Program-made: the position numbers and the translations under genes
Shown here: one piece after another, positions 43,786 to 51,623 of the stretch
Position numbering within the stretch: position 1 is the first letter of the stretch
Layout: each line of letters begins with the position of its first letter
The notes under the pieces: model-generated
What the model saw: only the letters and a program-made list of their open reading frames with translations
Told to the model about the DNA's origin: nothing
Databases searched by the model: none
Assembly (NCBI RefSeq): GCF_039537875.1
Contig: NZ_BAABBI010000001.1
Coordinates: 1,116,001 to 1,180,000 of the forward strand
Length of the DNA stretch: 64,000 bases
Direction: 5' to 3'
Origin: Corallibacter vietnamensis
GTDB taxonomy: Bacteria > Bacteroidota > Bacteroidia > Flavobacteriales > Flavobacteriaceae

Positions 43786-44816
43786 TAATACTTCTTTTTC
43801 AACCAAAAAGATACTTTTACAAGAAAAATTAGCGCAGGTACTTCTACCAATGGTCCAATCACACCTGCAAAAGCTTGTCCGGAATTAAGACCGAAAACAG
43901 CAATAGCAACAGCAATAGCTAATTCAAAATTATTACCAGCAGCGGTAAATGCAACAGATGTTGTTTTATCATATGCAGCGCCAGTAGCTTTGGTAACAAA
44001 AAAACCAATAATAAACATCAATGTAAAATAAACCAGCAACGGAATGGCAATAATTAATACATCCATAGGTATTTCAACAATTAATTCACCTTTTAATGAA
44101 AACATAATCACTATGGTAAATAATAATGCGATTAAAGTTAAAGGAGAAATCGTTGGGATAAATTTTTGTGTATACCAAGTTTCACCTTTTAGCTTTATTA
44201 AAATTACGCGACTTAAAATGCCTAGCAAAAATGGGATGCCTAGATAGATAGCAACACTTTCAGCAATAGTAGCAATAGAAATATCAACAATAGCACCTTC
44301 AAAACCAAAATATGGAGGTAATACAGTAATAAAAATCCATGCATAAAAACTATAAGCAAACACTTGAAAAATACTATTTAGCGCTACTAATCCAGCGCCG
44401 TATTCACTGCTTCCTTCAGCTAGATCGTTCCAAACTAAAACCATAGCAATACATCTTGCAAGTCCAATTAAAATTAAGCCTGTCATATATTCTGGATAGT
44501 CACGAAGAAAAGTGATGGCCAAGACAAACATTAATACAGGTCCAATAATCCAATTTAGGATTAATGAAATGGATAGGATTTTTGTGTTTTTAAATACTTT
44601 AGGAAGCAAACTGTAATTCACCTTTGCTAATGGCGGATACATCATCAAAATTAAACCTATTGCAATAGGAATATTTGTAGTTCCACTACTAAAAGTGTTG
44701 ATTACATCTGGAAATTTTGGAAAGAAATAACCAAGGGCAACACCAAGCGCCATAGCTACAAAAATCCATAAGGTCAGGTTTCTGTCTAGAAAGCTTAATT
44801 GTTTTTTTTGTGCCAT
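43761..44816 (-). CDS. arsB: Arsenite efflux transporter, ACR3 family
   Basis: A 351-residue membrane protein with ten predicted helices. ACR3 marks are the conserved cysteine region LIGLARCIAMVLVWNDLA near 116-133 and the late helices ATGAAYDKTTSVAFTAAGNN. It exports As(III). It is the last gene of the arsenic operon, 2 bases after arsC. The 3' end reaches into the bidirectional terminator. Confidence 0.93.
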   Translation of the reverse strand: MAQKKQLSFLDRNLTLWIFVAMALGVALGYFFPKFPDVINTFSSGTTNIPIAIGLILMMYPPLAKVNYSLLPKVFKNTKILSISLILNWIIGPVLMFVLAITFLRDYPEYMTGLILIGLARCIAMVLVWNDLAEGSSEYGAGLVALNSIFQVFAYSFYAWIFITVLPPYFGFEGAIVDISIATIAESVAIYLGIPFLLGILSRVILIKLKGETWYTQKFIPTISPLTLIALLFTIVIMFSLKGELIVEIPMDVLIIAIPLLVYFTLMFIIGFFVTKATGAAYDKTTSVAFTAAGNNFELAIAVAIAVFGLNSGQAFAGVIGPLVEVPALIFLVKVSFWLKKKYYKKSLASN

Positions 44817-44818
44817 TT

Positions 44819-45451
44819 TTAAGCGCTTATTTGTGAGAAAACATATAGCATTTCAGATGCAATTTGTAAACTACGTTCGTTGTATTTTTCAGCTTGTTGC
44901 GGTGTGTTGTCAAAAGCTTTTGGGTCATCAAAAGTAATTGGAATACGTTTTTCTGCACCAGCAATAAACGGGCAGCCGTCATCTGCTTGAGAGCATGTCA
45001 TAACAGCAGCAAATCCAGATTTAGGGTTGAATGTTGCGTCCAATTTTTTTGAAAAACCTATAATTGGATGAGCATTGTCTGAATACTTTATGCTGTAAAT
45101 AGGGTTGTCTCCTTGGCTAATAGTTTCAATATTAAAACCAGAATTTTTCAGTGTTTCAGCCACCATAGGAAACAATGCGGTACTTTCAGTGCCACCGGAA
45201 TAACAAACCACATGTTCTATATTAAAATGATGCGCCAAGGTTTGTGCCCATATTTGGGATAGGTGACTTCGGCGAGAGTTGTGTGTGCATATAAAGTTTA
45301 TGCGTACGGCTTGTTTGTTTGAAACCTTATCTTGAATATAATCAACAAGCGGTTGTAAAATCTCTTTTCGTTCTTGTGAAATTATATTAGTGTTTAGGCT
45401 TTTAATAATCGTTTCTATCTCTAGAAATAAGGTGTCTTGTGTTGTTGTCAT
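44819..45451 (-). CDS. arsC: Arsenate reductase-like low-molecular-weight protein tyrosine phosphatase
   Basis: A 210-residue protein. The LMW-PTP P-loop C-x5-R-S lies at 55-62 (CTHNSRRS), followed by HLSQIWAQ and a C-terminal acidic region. An N-terminal helical extension of about 45 residues precedes the fold. It should reduce As(V) to As(III) using thiol chemistry. Start at 45451 leaves a 13-base gap to DUF6428; the 18 codons upstream would overlap that gene. Confidence 0.85.
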   Translation of the reverse strand: MTTTQDTLFLEIETIIKSLNTNIISQERKEILQPLVDYIQDKVSNKQAVRINFICTHNSRRSHLSQIWAQTLAHHFNIEHVVCYSGGTESTALFPMVAETLKNSGFNIETISQGDNPIYSIKYSDNAHPIIGFSKKLDATFNPKSGFAAVMTCSQADDGCPFIAGAEKRIPITFDDPKAFDNTPQQAEKYNERSLQIASEMLYVFSQISA

Positions 45452-45464
45452 TTGTTTTGTTTTT

Positions 45465-45935
45465 TTAGCAGCAGTTACCATCTGGTGAACAACAAGGCTC
45501 ATCATTTAAGCTTGCTAATTTTATTTTAGGCTTTTTTTCAGGAATGCCGCAGTTGTCTTTTGCTAAACAATCCGTTTGTTTTGTTGTAAGAAGGAAATTG
45601 GTCCCGTCAAAGTCTAAACCAAATTTTCCAATGGTCTCACCTTGGTATTCCACTTCAATATCAAGATTATTGTTGATATCTAATGTTTTTTCTGAGAGTT
45701 CTATAATATGAATCAATTTTTCAGGATGTAACCTGTGGTTGTAATCATTGGCATTCCAAAGCTGAAAGTTTACAACGTCTTCATGCCTCACAGTTCCGCC
45801 GCAATCAATAAAATGCTTGGATACTTTGCCTACTTCTGTTACGTGAAAATGACTTGGTACTAATTGTCCATTTGGTAATTGAAAAGCAATTTTATCTAAT
45901 GTTTTTAAAGCTGTTTTTATATCTTTTAGTGTCAT
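45465..45935 (-). CDS. DUF6428 family protein of arsenic operons
   Basis: A 156-residue protein. It begins KDIKTALKTLDKIAFQLPNG and has a CGGTVRHEDVVNFQLW centre. The tail is rich in cysteine (CCSPDGNCC at the C-terminus). Its position between arsR and arsC is common in Bacteroidota arsenic loci; the role is unknown. The terminal CC pairs suggest metalloid binding. Its own ArsR-like dyad lies upstream. Confidence 0.82.
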   Translation of the reverse strand: MTLKDIKTALKTLDKIAFQLPNGQLVPSHFHVTEVGKVSKHFIDCGGTVRHEDVVNFQLWNANDYNHRLHPEKLIHIIELSEKTLDINNNLDIEVEYQGETIGKFGLDFDGTNFLLTTKQTDCLAKDNCGIPEKKPKIKLASLNDEPCCSPDGNCC

Positions 45936-45957
45936 AGATGATATGTTTAATTTGTTT

Positions 45958-45973
45958 ATTGCGATTTTACGAT
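45958..45973. promoter_or_regulatory. Putative ArsR operator before DUF6428-arsC-ACR3
   Basis: ATTGCGATTTTACGAT (plus-strand reading). It matches the 16-bp site before arsR at 14 of 16 positions. It lies between the arsR stop and the DUF6428 start, so the structural genes may have a second regulated promoter. Confidence 0.55.
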
Positions 45974-45995
45974 TAATATGAATAAATTTTTTTAA

Positions 45996-46325
45996 CTAGC
46001 AGCAATCATTTTTAGAAAGATCTTGATCTAAAAACGCGTTCATAATACGTTTCATTTTTGCCCAGTTATCAGTGTCAATACAATAACAAACACTTGTTCC
46101 TTCAATAGTTCCTTTTATTAAACCTAATTGTTTTAGCTCTTTTAAGTGTTGTGAAATAGTGGGTTGCGCCAAACCTATTTCGTTTACCAAATCGCCGCAA
46201 ACACACGTGTTTAATTCAAATAGGTACTGTAAAATAGCAACACGAGCAGGATGACCAAATACTTTTGCAAAGGTTGCGATTTCGTTTTGGCTGTCAGTAA
46301 AAATTTCGGTTTTGGCTAATCCCAT
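45996..46325 (-). CDS. arsR: ArsR/SmtB family metalloid-responsive repressor
   Basis: A 109-residue winged-helix protein. As(III)-binding cysteines lie in NTCVCGDLV (C41, C43) at the start of the recognition region, followed by LAQPTISQHLKELKQLG. The tail ends in NDCC. I choose the ATG at 46325 (MGLAKTEIF); the 17 codons upstream run through the operator-like dyad. It heads the arsenic operon and should repress it until arsenite binds. Confidence 0.93.
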   Translation of the reverse strand: MGLAKTEIFTDSQNEIATFAKVFGHPARVAILQYLFELNTCVCGDLVNEIGLAQPTISQHLKELKQLGLIKGTIEGTSVCYCIDTDNWAKMKRIMNAFLDQDLSKNDCC

Positions 46326-46342
46326 AATCAGTTTATTATTAT

Positions 46343-46358
46343 ATTGCAATATTACGAT
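46343..46358. promoter_or_regulatory. Putative ArsR operator before arsR
   Basis: ATTGCAATATTACGAT, a near-perfect dyad (AT-G-AATATT-C-AT pattern) 17 bases before the arsR ATG. A near-identical copy lies before DUF6428. Confidence 0.6.
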
Positions 46359-46398
46359 GAATAAAATTAACTGCAAAACATTTTGTGTGATTTTAAGT

Positions 46399-47055
46399 TT
46401 ATGTTGTGTAAAGTGTTGTAATAATGCGTCCCATTTTATGGGGTAAAATATGTTCGTTAAGAACTGCTTCGCTAGTTGTTTTAAAATTAAAAGGCGGTTC
46501 CTGAATAAGGACGCCGCTTTGCTGTTTTAATCTAATGCCTTGTCCAGCTATGATGTCTTTATTGGGAGTGAATTTGCTTAAGGGAATATGCTCTGTTAGA
46601 ATTATGTATTTATAATGTGCAATTTTGTTTAAAATATCTTGTATTTCGGTATTGGATAGATGTTGTAAGACTTGTCGTAAAATAACGCAATCGGCAAGCG
46701 GAATATCGTCTTTAGAAATATCTAAACAATAAAACTCAATATTGTTGCTTTGATATAATTTTCTATTTCTTTCTATAAGAGGTGCAACAATATCTATCGC
46801 GTGATAATGTTTGGTAAATTGTGTTAGCTGATTTCCAATATTAAAGTCGCCACAGCCTAAATCGCTAACAGACAGTTTAGGGTTTTGGTTTTTTAAAAAC
46901 GCGCTTACACTTTGTAAATAGGGTGTAACAATACTTGCTTTATGTGAACCGTCACCAGAATAAAAATCGAATTCCTTGCCGCCCCAAAAATGCTTGTCAT
47001 AGATTTGCTCCATAACTGCTTTGGTAGGCCAAGGCTTTTTGCTTTTTTTAGACAC
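46399..47055 (-). CDS. Class I SAM-dependent methyltransferase
   Basis: A 218-residue methyltransferase with the glycine-rich loop VSDLGCGDFNIGNQL near 63-77 and YHAIDIV for the acidic SAM contact. The N-terminus is basic (MSKKSKKPWPTK). Substrate unknown. It overlaps the end of the SpoU-type gene by one base and precedes arsR on the same strand by about 70 bases. Confidence 0.83.
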   Translation of the reverse strand: MSKKSKKPWPTKAVMEQIYDKHFWGGKEFDFYSGDGSHKASIVTPYLQSVSAFLKNQNPKLSVSDLGCGDFNIGNQLTQFTKHYHAIDIVAPLIERNRKLYQSNNIEFYCLDISKDDIPLADCVILRQVLQHLSNTEIQDILNKIAHYKYIILTEHIPLSKFTPNKDIIAGQGIRLKQQSGVLIQEPPFNFKTTSEAVLNEHILPHKMGRIITTLYTT

Positions 47056-47585
47056 TATTTCTTCATTTTGCTAAACACATCCCAAACCACAACACCACAA
47101 CTTACCGAAATATTTAGAGAGTGCTTGGTGCCATATTGTGGTATTTCTAAAACCAAATCACTTTCAGAAACAACAGTTTGTTGCACACCTTTTACTTCGT
47201 TACCAAAAACAAGTGCGTAGGTAGTATTGGTTTCAGGTGCAAACTTATCAAGCATTGTGGCTTGTTCGGCTTGCTCAATAGAGGCTATTTTAACACCTTC
47301 TTGTTTTAGTTTTTTTATGAGTTCTAGAGTGTCTTCTACGTATTCCCAATTAACAGTTTCGGTACTGCCTAGTGCTGTTTTGTGTATGTCTTTATGTGGT
47401 GGTTTTGCAGTAATACCGCATAGATATATTTTTTCAATTAAAAAGGCATCACTTGTTCTAAACACTGAGCCGATGTTATTTAGGCTTCTAATGTTGTCTA
47501 ATATGATGATGATAGGTGTTTTTTTTGAATCTTTAAATTCGTCAACACTCAATCGGTCTAATTCGCTGTTTTTTAATTTTCGCAT
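47055..47585 (-). CDS. TrmH/SpoU family RNA 2'-O-methyltransferase
   Basis: A 176-residue SPOUT (knotted) RNA methyltransferase. Motif 1 is LDNIRSLNNIGSVFRTSDAF, motif 2 is YALVFGNEVKGVQ, and motif 3 is IPQYGTKHSLNISVSCGVVVW. It lacks an added RNA-binding N-terminal domain. Target RNA unknown (tRNA or rRNA). Divergent from mutS with a 122-base spacer. Confidence 0.9.
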   Translation of the reverse strand: MRKLKNSELDRLSVDEFKDSKKTPIIIILDNIRSLNNIGSVFRTSDAFLIEKIYLCGITAKPPHKDIHKTALGSTETVNWEYVEDTLELIKKLKQEGVKIASIEQAEQATMLDKFAPETNTTYALVFGNEVKGVQQTVVSESDLVLEIPQYGTKHSLNISVSCGVVVWDVFSKMKK

Positions 47586-47707
47586 GTTAATTTCTTCTGA
47601 TAATTGTAAATAACTTCTGCTTTCTACGTTTTAGAAAACTTAAATTAATAACTACTTTAGCAATCCTACATTTTAGGCAAAAGTAACACATAAAAACCAG
47701 TTTACCG

Positions 47708-50323
47708 TTGGCAAAAAAAGCAAAGAAAGAAACACCATTAATGAAGCAGTACAATGCAATTAAAGCAAAATATCCAGATGCTTTATTATTGTTTAGAGTG
47801 GGTGATTTTTACGAAACCTTTGGTGAAGACGCTGTGCGAACGGCCAAAATATTAGATATTATATTAACCAAGCGTGGAGCAGGTAGTGACAGTGAAACCG
47901 AGTTAGCAGGTTTTCCGCATCATTCTTTAAATACATATTTGCCCAAATTGGTAAAAGCAGGTGAGCGTGTTGCTATTTGTGATCAGCTTGAAGACCCTAA
48001 ACAAACCAAAACTATTGTAAAGCGAGGCGTTACTGAATTGGTAACACCTGGTGTAGCACTTAATGATGAAGTATTAAAATCTAAATCAAATAACTTTTTA
48101 TGCTCTGTTTATTTTGGTAAGCAGTTTATTGGTATTTCATTTTTAGATATTTCTACTGGAGAGTTTTTAACGTCTCAAGGAAATGCTGAATACATTGATA
48201 AACTACTACAGAACTTTAACCCGAGCGAAGTTTTGGTTTCAAAACAAAAACGGATGCATTTCAATGAAGTGTTTGGGCAAGATTACCATACGTTTTATTT
48301 AGAAGATTGGGTATACCAAACAGACTACGCTAACGAAACACTTATAAAGCATTTTAATACTAAAACTTTAAAAGGATTTGGTATTGAAGATTTGCACGAA
48401 GGGATTATAGCTTCTGGAGCTATATTACATTATCTAGCGGAAACGCAACACAACAAACTCCAGCATATTACATCTGTTGGTAGAATTGCTGAAGATGACT
48501 ATGTTTGGATGGATAAGTTTACTATTAGAAATTTAGAACTTTATCATTCTACCAATAATAATGCGGTTACTTTACTAAATGTGATTGATAAAACGATCTC
48601 GCCAATGGGCGGACGTTTATTAAAACGCTGGTTAGCTTTGCCGCTAAAAGATGTTGAAAAAATAAAACAACGTCATGAGGTTGTAGATTTTTTAAGTAAA
48701 AATGCACCTACACTTCAAAAGATTCAAAACCATATAAAACATATAGGCGATTTAGAACGCCTAATTTCTAAAACAGCAACCGCAAAAGTAAGCCCGCGAG
48801 AGGTGATTCAGCTTAAAAATTCACTAGAAGCTATTGTGCCTATAAAAGCTATAGCAACAAATTGTGATAATGACGCCTTAAAAGTTATAGGTGATACCTT
48901 GCAAAGTTGTGATGTGCTTCGTGAAAAAATAAAAGAAACACTTAATGAAGATGCGCCAGTAAATGTCCTAAAAGGACATACCATTGCAAAAGGGTTTTCT
49001 AATGAACTTGACGAACTTAGGGCATTATCAACTTCAGGGAAAGAATATTTAGATAAGATGCTTGAGCGAGAAAGTGAACGTACAGGAATTACATCACTAA
49101 AAATAGCATCAAACAACGTATTTGGATATTACATAGAGGTGCGAAATACGCATAGAGATAAAGTTCCAGAAGAATGGATTAGAAAACAAACATTAGTTAA
49201 TGCCGAGCGTTATATTACTGAAGAGCTCAAAGAATATGAGGCTAAAATATTAGGTGCAGAAGAGCGTATTCTTACTATTGAACAACAATTGTTTTCTGAA
49301 CTAATTCATTGGATGACACAATACATTAAGCCTGTACAACAAAATGCCTTTTTAATAGGAAAAATTGATTGCTTGTGCGGTTTTGCACAATTGGCAAATG
49401 ATAGTAATTATGTGTATCCAACAATTGATGATTCGTATGATTTAGATATAAAAGAAGGTCGCCATCCTGTAATAGAAAAACAGCTGCCTCCAAGTGAAGC
49501 CTATATTGCAAATGATGTATATTTAGATAGAGAAAAGCAACAAATGATTATGATTACTGGGCCTAATATGTCTGGTAAGTCAGCTATATTGCGTCAAACT
49601 GCTTTAATTGTTTTATTAGCCCAAACAGGAAGTTTTGTGCCAGCAAAATCAGCTAGAATAGGATTGATTGACAAAATTTTCACCCGAGTAGGAGCAAGTG
49701 ATAATATTTCTATGGGAGAATCTACTTTCATGGTAGAAATGAATGAAACAGCTTCAATTTTGAATAATATTTCAGAGCGAAGTTTAGTGCTTCTTGATGA
49801 GATTGGTCGCGGTACAAGTACGTATGATGGTATATCTATAGCATGGGCAATTAGTGAATACTTACATGAACACCCAGCAAAAGCAAAAACATTATTTGCG
49901 ACTCACTATCATGAGCTAAATGAAATGACAGAAACATTTAATAGAATAAAAAATTACAATGTTTCCGTAAAAGAACTTAAAGATAATGTGCTTTTTTTAA
50001 GAAAGCTTGTAGCAGGAGGAAGTGAACATAGTTTTGGTATTCACGTAGCAAAAATGGCAGGAATGCCGCAACAAGTTTTACATAGAGCAAATAAAATTTT
50101 AAAAAAATTAGAGAAGTCGCATTCTAGTGAAGAACTCACAGATAAAGTAAAAACATTAAAAGATGACGAGATGCAATTAAGCTTTTTTAATTTGGATGAT
50201 CCTCTTTTAGAGCAGATTAAAGAAGAAATTTTGCATACCGATATTGATACCTTAACACCTGTTGAAGCCTTGATGAAGCTCAATGAAATAAAGCGAATGT
50301 TGGTTAAAAAAAAGATGGTTTAA
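47708..50323 (+). CDS. mutS: DNA mismatch repair protein MutS
   Basis: An 871-residue mismatch-recognition ATPase. The mismatch-binding phenylalanine region reads LLLFRVGDFYETFGEDA (F-x-E motif). Walker A is GPNMSGKS at 618-625, and the DEIGRGTSTYDG and THYHEL motifs follow. The start is a TTG at 47708; relatives begin MAKKAKKETPLMKQYNAIK as here, so the TTG is the best start. No terminator is obvious; two tRNA genes with their own promoter follow. Confidence 0.97.
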   Translation: MAKKAKKETPLMKQYNAIKAKYPDALLLFRVGDFYETFGEDAVRTAKILDIILTKRGAGSDSETELAGFPHHSLNTYLPKLVKAGERVAICDQLEDPKQTKTIVKRGVTELVTPGVALNDEVLKSKSNNFLCSVYFGKQFIGISFLDISTGEFLTSQGNAEYIDKLLQNFNPSEVLVSKQKRMHFNEVFGQDYHTFYLEDWVYQTDYANETLIKHFNTKTLKGFGIEDLHEGIIASGAILHYLAETQHNKLQHITSVGRIAEDDYVWMDKFTIRNLELYHSTNNNAVTLLNVIDKTISPMGGRLLKRWLALPLKDVEKIKQRHEVVDFLSKNAPTLQKIQNHIKHIGDLERLISKTATAKVSPREVIQLKNSLEAIVPIKAIATNCDNDALKVIGDTLQSCDVLREKIKETLNEDAPVNVLKGHTIAKGFSNELDELRALSTSGKEYLDKMLERESERTGITSLKIASNNVFGYYIEVRNTHRDKVPEEWIRKQTLVNAERYITEELKEYEAKILGAEERILTIEQQLFSELIHWMTQYIKPVQQNAFLIGKIDCLCGFAQLANDSNYVYPTIDDSYDLDIKEGRHPVIEKQLPPSEAYIANDVYLDREKQQMIMITGPNMSGKSAILRQTALIVLLAQTGSFVPAKSARIGLIDKIFTRVGASDNISMGESTFMVEMNETASILNNISERSLVLLDEIGRGTSTYDGISIAWAISEYLHEHPAKAKTLFATHYHELNEMTETFNRIKNYNVSVKELKDNVLFLRKLVAGGSEHSFGIHVAKMAGMPQQVLHRANKILKKLEKSHSSEELTDKVKTLKDDEMQLSFFNLDDPLLEQIKEEILHTDIDTLTPVEALMKLNEIKRMLVKKKMV

Positions 50324-50353
50324 AATATTTTTAATTATTTTTTAAAAAAACCT

Positions 50354-50382
50354 TTGGTATTATAATAAATATATTAAATTTG
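50354..50382 (+). promoter_or_regulatory. Promoter of the tRNA-Gly/tRNA-Leu pair
   Basis: TTG at 50354-50356, 18-base spacer and TAAATTTG at 50375-50382 fit the flavobacterial consensus. The start of tRNA-Gly is about 40 bases downstream. Confidence 0.65.
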
Positions 50383-50421
50383 CATCCGCAATGACAACGT
50401 TGCACGTTCATTTAAAAGACT

Positions 50422-50493
50422 GCGAAAGTAGCTCAGGGGTAGAGCATCACCTTGCCAAGGTGAGGGTCGCGGGTTCAAATCCCGTCTTTCGCT
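50422..50493 (+). tRNA. tRNA-Gly (anticodon GCC)
   Basis: 72 bases, CCA not encoded. Acceptor GCGAAAG pairs with CTTTCGC with T as discriminator base. D-stem GCTC/GAGC, anticodon stem TCACC/GGTGA with loop TTGCCAA giving anticodon GCC, and the T-arm GCGGG TTCAAAT CCCGT complete the cloverleaf. Confidence 0.97.
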
Positions 50494-50525
50494 CTTGAAA
50501 TACTTTCTTGAAAATATACCAAGAT

Positions 50526-50610
50526 GCTGAAGTGGTGGAATTGGTAGACACGTTGGACTTAAAATCCAATGGCCATTATGGCCGTGCGGGTTCAAGTCCC
50601 GCCTTCAGTA
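50526..50610 (+). tRNA. tRNA-Leu (anticodon TAA)
   Basis: 85 bases with the long variable arm of class II tRNAs (TGGCCATTATGGCCG). Acceptor GCTGAAG pairs with CTTCAGT (one G-T pair), discriminator A. Anticodon stem TTGGA/TCCAA with loop CTTAAAA gives anticodon TAA. T-arm is GCGGG TTCAAGT CCCGC. It follows tRNA-Gly by 32 bases. Confidence 0.96.
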
Positions 50611-50611
50611 C

Positions 50612-50643
50612 AAAAGCCTTACAGAAATGTAAGGCTTTTTTTG
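50612..50643 (+). terminator. Terminator of the tRNA operon
   Basis: AAAAGCCTTACA and TGTAAGGCTTTT form a perfect 12-bp stem with a 4-base loop, followed by T-rich sequence, directly after tRNA-Leu. Confidence 0.92.
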
Positions 50644-50690
50644 TTTTATAATTGTTTGCGTTTTTGATTATAAACTCTTTATAAGTGAAA

Positions 50691-50861
50691 ATGGGAGTAA
50701 CTGCTATACTGCCTTTTAAGTATCTTAGTAGTAAAAATAATGCGATTATTATCATTGCTATAGCGGCTAGTGTTTTCCTAGCCTTAACTAAAATTATTTC
50801 TTTGTATGCTAGGTCGTTTAAGTTTACTATTTGTTCAGTAGATCAGTTTGTAAATAATTAA
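50691..50861 (+). CDS. Possible small membrane protein (56 residues)
   Basis: ATG to TAA with one hydrophobic stretch (AIIIIAIAASVFLALTKIIS) flanked by lysines and arginines; this could be one membrane helix. No family is recognised. It overlaps the weak minus-strand frame. Codon use is not decisive, and the frame could be chance in A/T-rich DNA. Confidence 0.25.
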   Translation: MGVTAILPFKYLSSKNNAIIIIAIAASVFLALTKIISLYARSFKFTICSVDQFVNN

Positions 50862-51005
50862 GTAATAAGGAATCTGCAATTGCAGCACCAGTTAAACTTT
50901 GGTCGCCAAGAAAGTGGCTATCAGAAAAATTTTTATCAATTTTTCGAGTGCATAGCATGAAATTATTGCTGCTAAATCAGTAGACCCTATAAAAGAGAAA
51001 TCCAA
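50827..51005 (-). pseudogene. Possible decayed coding remnant
   Basis: Minus-strand reading from a TTG at 51005 gives DFSFIGSTDLAAIISCYALE, then KLIKIF; after a one-base shift in a T5 run the adjacent frame gives SDSHFLGDQSLTGAAIADSL and LLNYLQTDLLNK to TAG at 50827-50829. The second part is protein-like in composition. I recognise no family. Other frames in this stretch are also open, so this may be chance. Confidence 0.22.
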
Positions 51006-51072
51006 TTATTTATTAAATAAACTTTAGTTTTGAAAGTTATTTAATTAACTATGATGAGCTGTGTGAATTAGG

Positions 51073-51105
51073 CATAAAAAAAGCCCATACAAAAGTATGG
51101 GCTAT
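51073..51105 (-). terminator. Terminator of the 11-mer-repeat lipoprotein gene
   Basis: AGCCCATAC (51082-51090) and GTATGGGCT (51095-51103) form a perfect 9-bp stem with a 4-base loop, T-rich on the minus-strand exit side, about 25 bases past the stop. Confidence 0.9.
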
Positions 51106-51126
51106 AGAATTTTTACCGTTAAAGGA

Positions 51127-51501
51127 TTAGTGAGCTTTTAATTCGTCCACTTTGTCTTTAGCAGCTTTAGCGGCTTTGTCTGCAGCTTCTTTAGTTTTGT
51201 CAGCAGCATTGTTTACTGCGTCACCAGCTTTATCTACAGCTTCTTCAGCAGCATCACCAGCATCTTCTAAAGCATCTTCAGTTGCGTTAGCAGCATTTTC
51301 TAAAGCATCACCAGTAGCTTCTGTAGCGTCTTCTACAGCTTCTTCAGTAGCTTCAGCAGCATTTTCTACAGCTTCTTCAGTAGCTTCAGCAGCATTTTCT
51401 ATACTGTTTTCAACATCTTCAGCTTTTTTTTCATCTCTACAAGAAGTAAAAGTTACGCCTATAGCTAATAATAAAGCGGCGCTTAAAATTAATTTTTTCA
51501 T
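51127..51501 (-). CDS. Ala/Glu-rich lipoprotein with LEA-like 11-residue repeats
   Basis: A 124-residue protein. A signal peptide (to about residue 20) ends in TFTSC, an imperfect lipobox with C21. The mature part is almost all Ala, Glu, Asp, Asn, Thr and Lys. It is built of 11-residue units: ENAAEATEEAV twice exactly, then EDATEATGDAL, ENAANATEDAL, EDAGDAAEEAV, DKAGDAVNNAA and DKTKEAADKAA. This periodicity is that of group 3 LEA proteins and amphipathic helices. Charge changes from acidic to basic towards the C-terminus. A role in envelope stress or desiccation is a guess. Confidence 0.8.
   Translation of the reverse strand: MKKLILSAALLLAIGVTFTSCRDEKKAEDVENSIENAAEATEEAVENAAEATEEAVEDATEATGDALENAANATEDALEDAGDAAEEAVDKAGDAVNNAADKTKEAADKAAKAAKDKVDELKAH
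51333..51398. repeat. Tandem 33-bp repeat in the 11-mer lipoprotein gene
   Basis: Two identical 33-base units, 51333-51365 and 51366-51398, encode ENAAEATEEAV twice. Adjacent units are diverged. The identity at DNA level points to recent duplication. Confidence 0.95.
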
Positions 51502-51538
51502 TAGTTTAAAGTTTTAGTGTTAATTATTATAATAAATA

Positions 51539-51570
51539 CGAATGTAACAACTTATTGGTTAACTATGCAA
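51539..51570 (-). promoter_or_regulatory. Promoter of the 11-mer lipoprotein gene
   Basis: On the minus strand TTG (51568-51570), 21-base spacer, TACATTCG (51539-51546), one mismatch to TAnnTTTG. Upstream is a repeated ATGTTAAAAA. Confidence 0.45.
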
Positions 51571-51623
51571 GTGTTTTTTAACATTTTTTAACATAGGGTG
51601 TTATTTCGAAATTTAAAATCATT

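Larger units (their letters stand above)
50644..51072. other. Gene gap with unresolved short reading frames
   Basis: The only stretch over 300 bases without a confident gene. It holds one weak plus-strand frame (50691-50861) and one weak, frameshifted minus-strand frame (50827-51005), described separately. No RNA gene, repeat, CRISPR or mobile-element end is visible. Confidence 0.6.

Noticed and set aside
50374..50595. Open frame on the minus strand across the two tRNA genes (contains ERRDLNPRPSPWQGDALPLS)
   Set aside because: This is the known false protein made by translating tRNA genes backwards; both tRNAs fold fully.
51152..51517. Plus-strand Ser/Ala-rich frame opposite the 11-mer lipoprotein
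   Set aside because: It is the mirror of the repeat in the true gene, which has a signal peptide, promoter and terminator.
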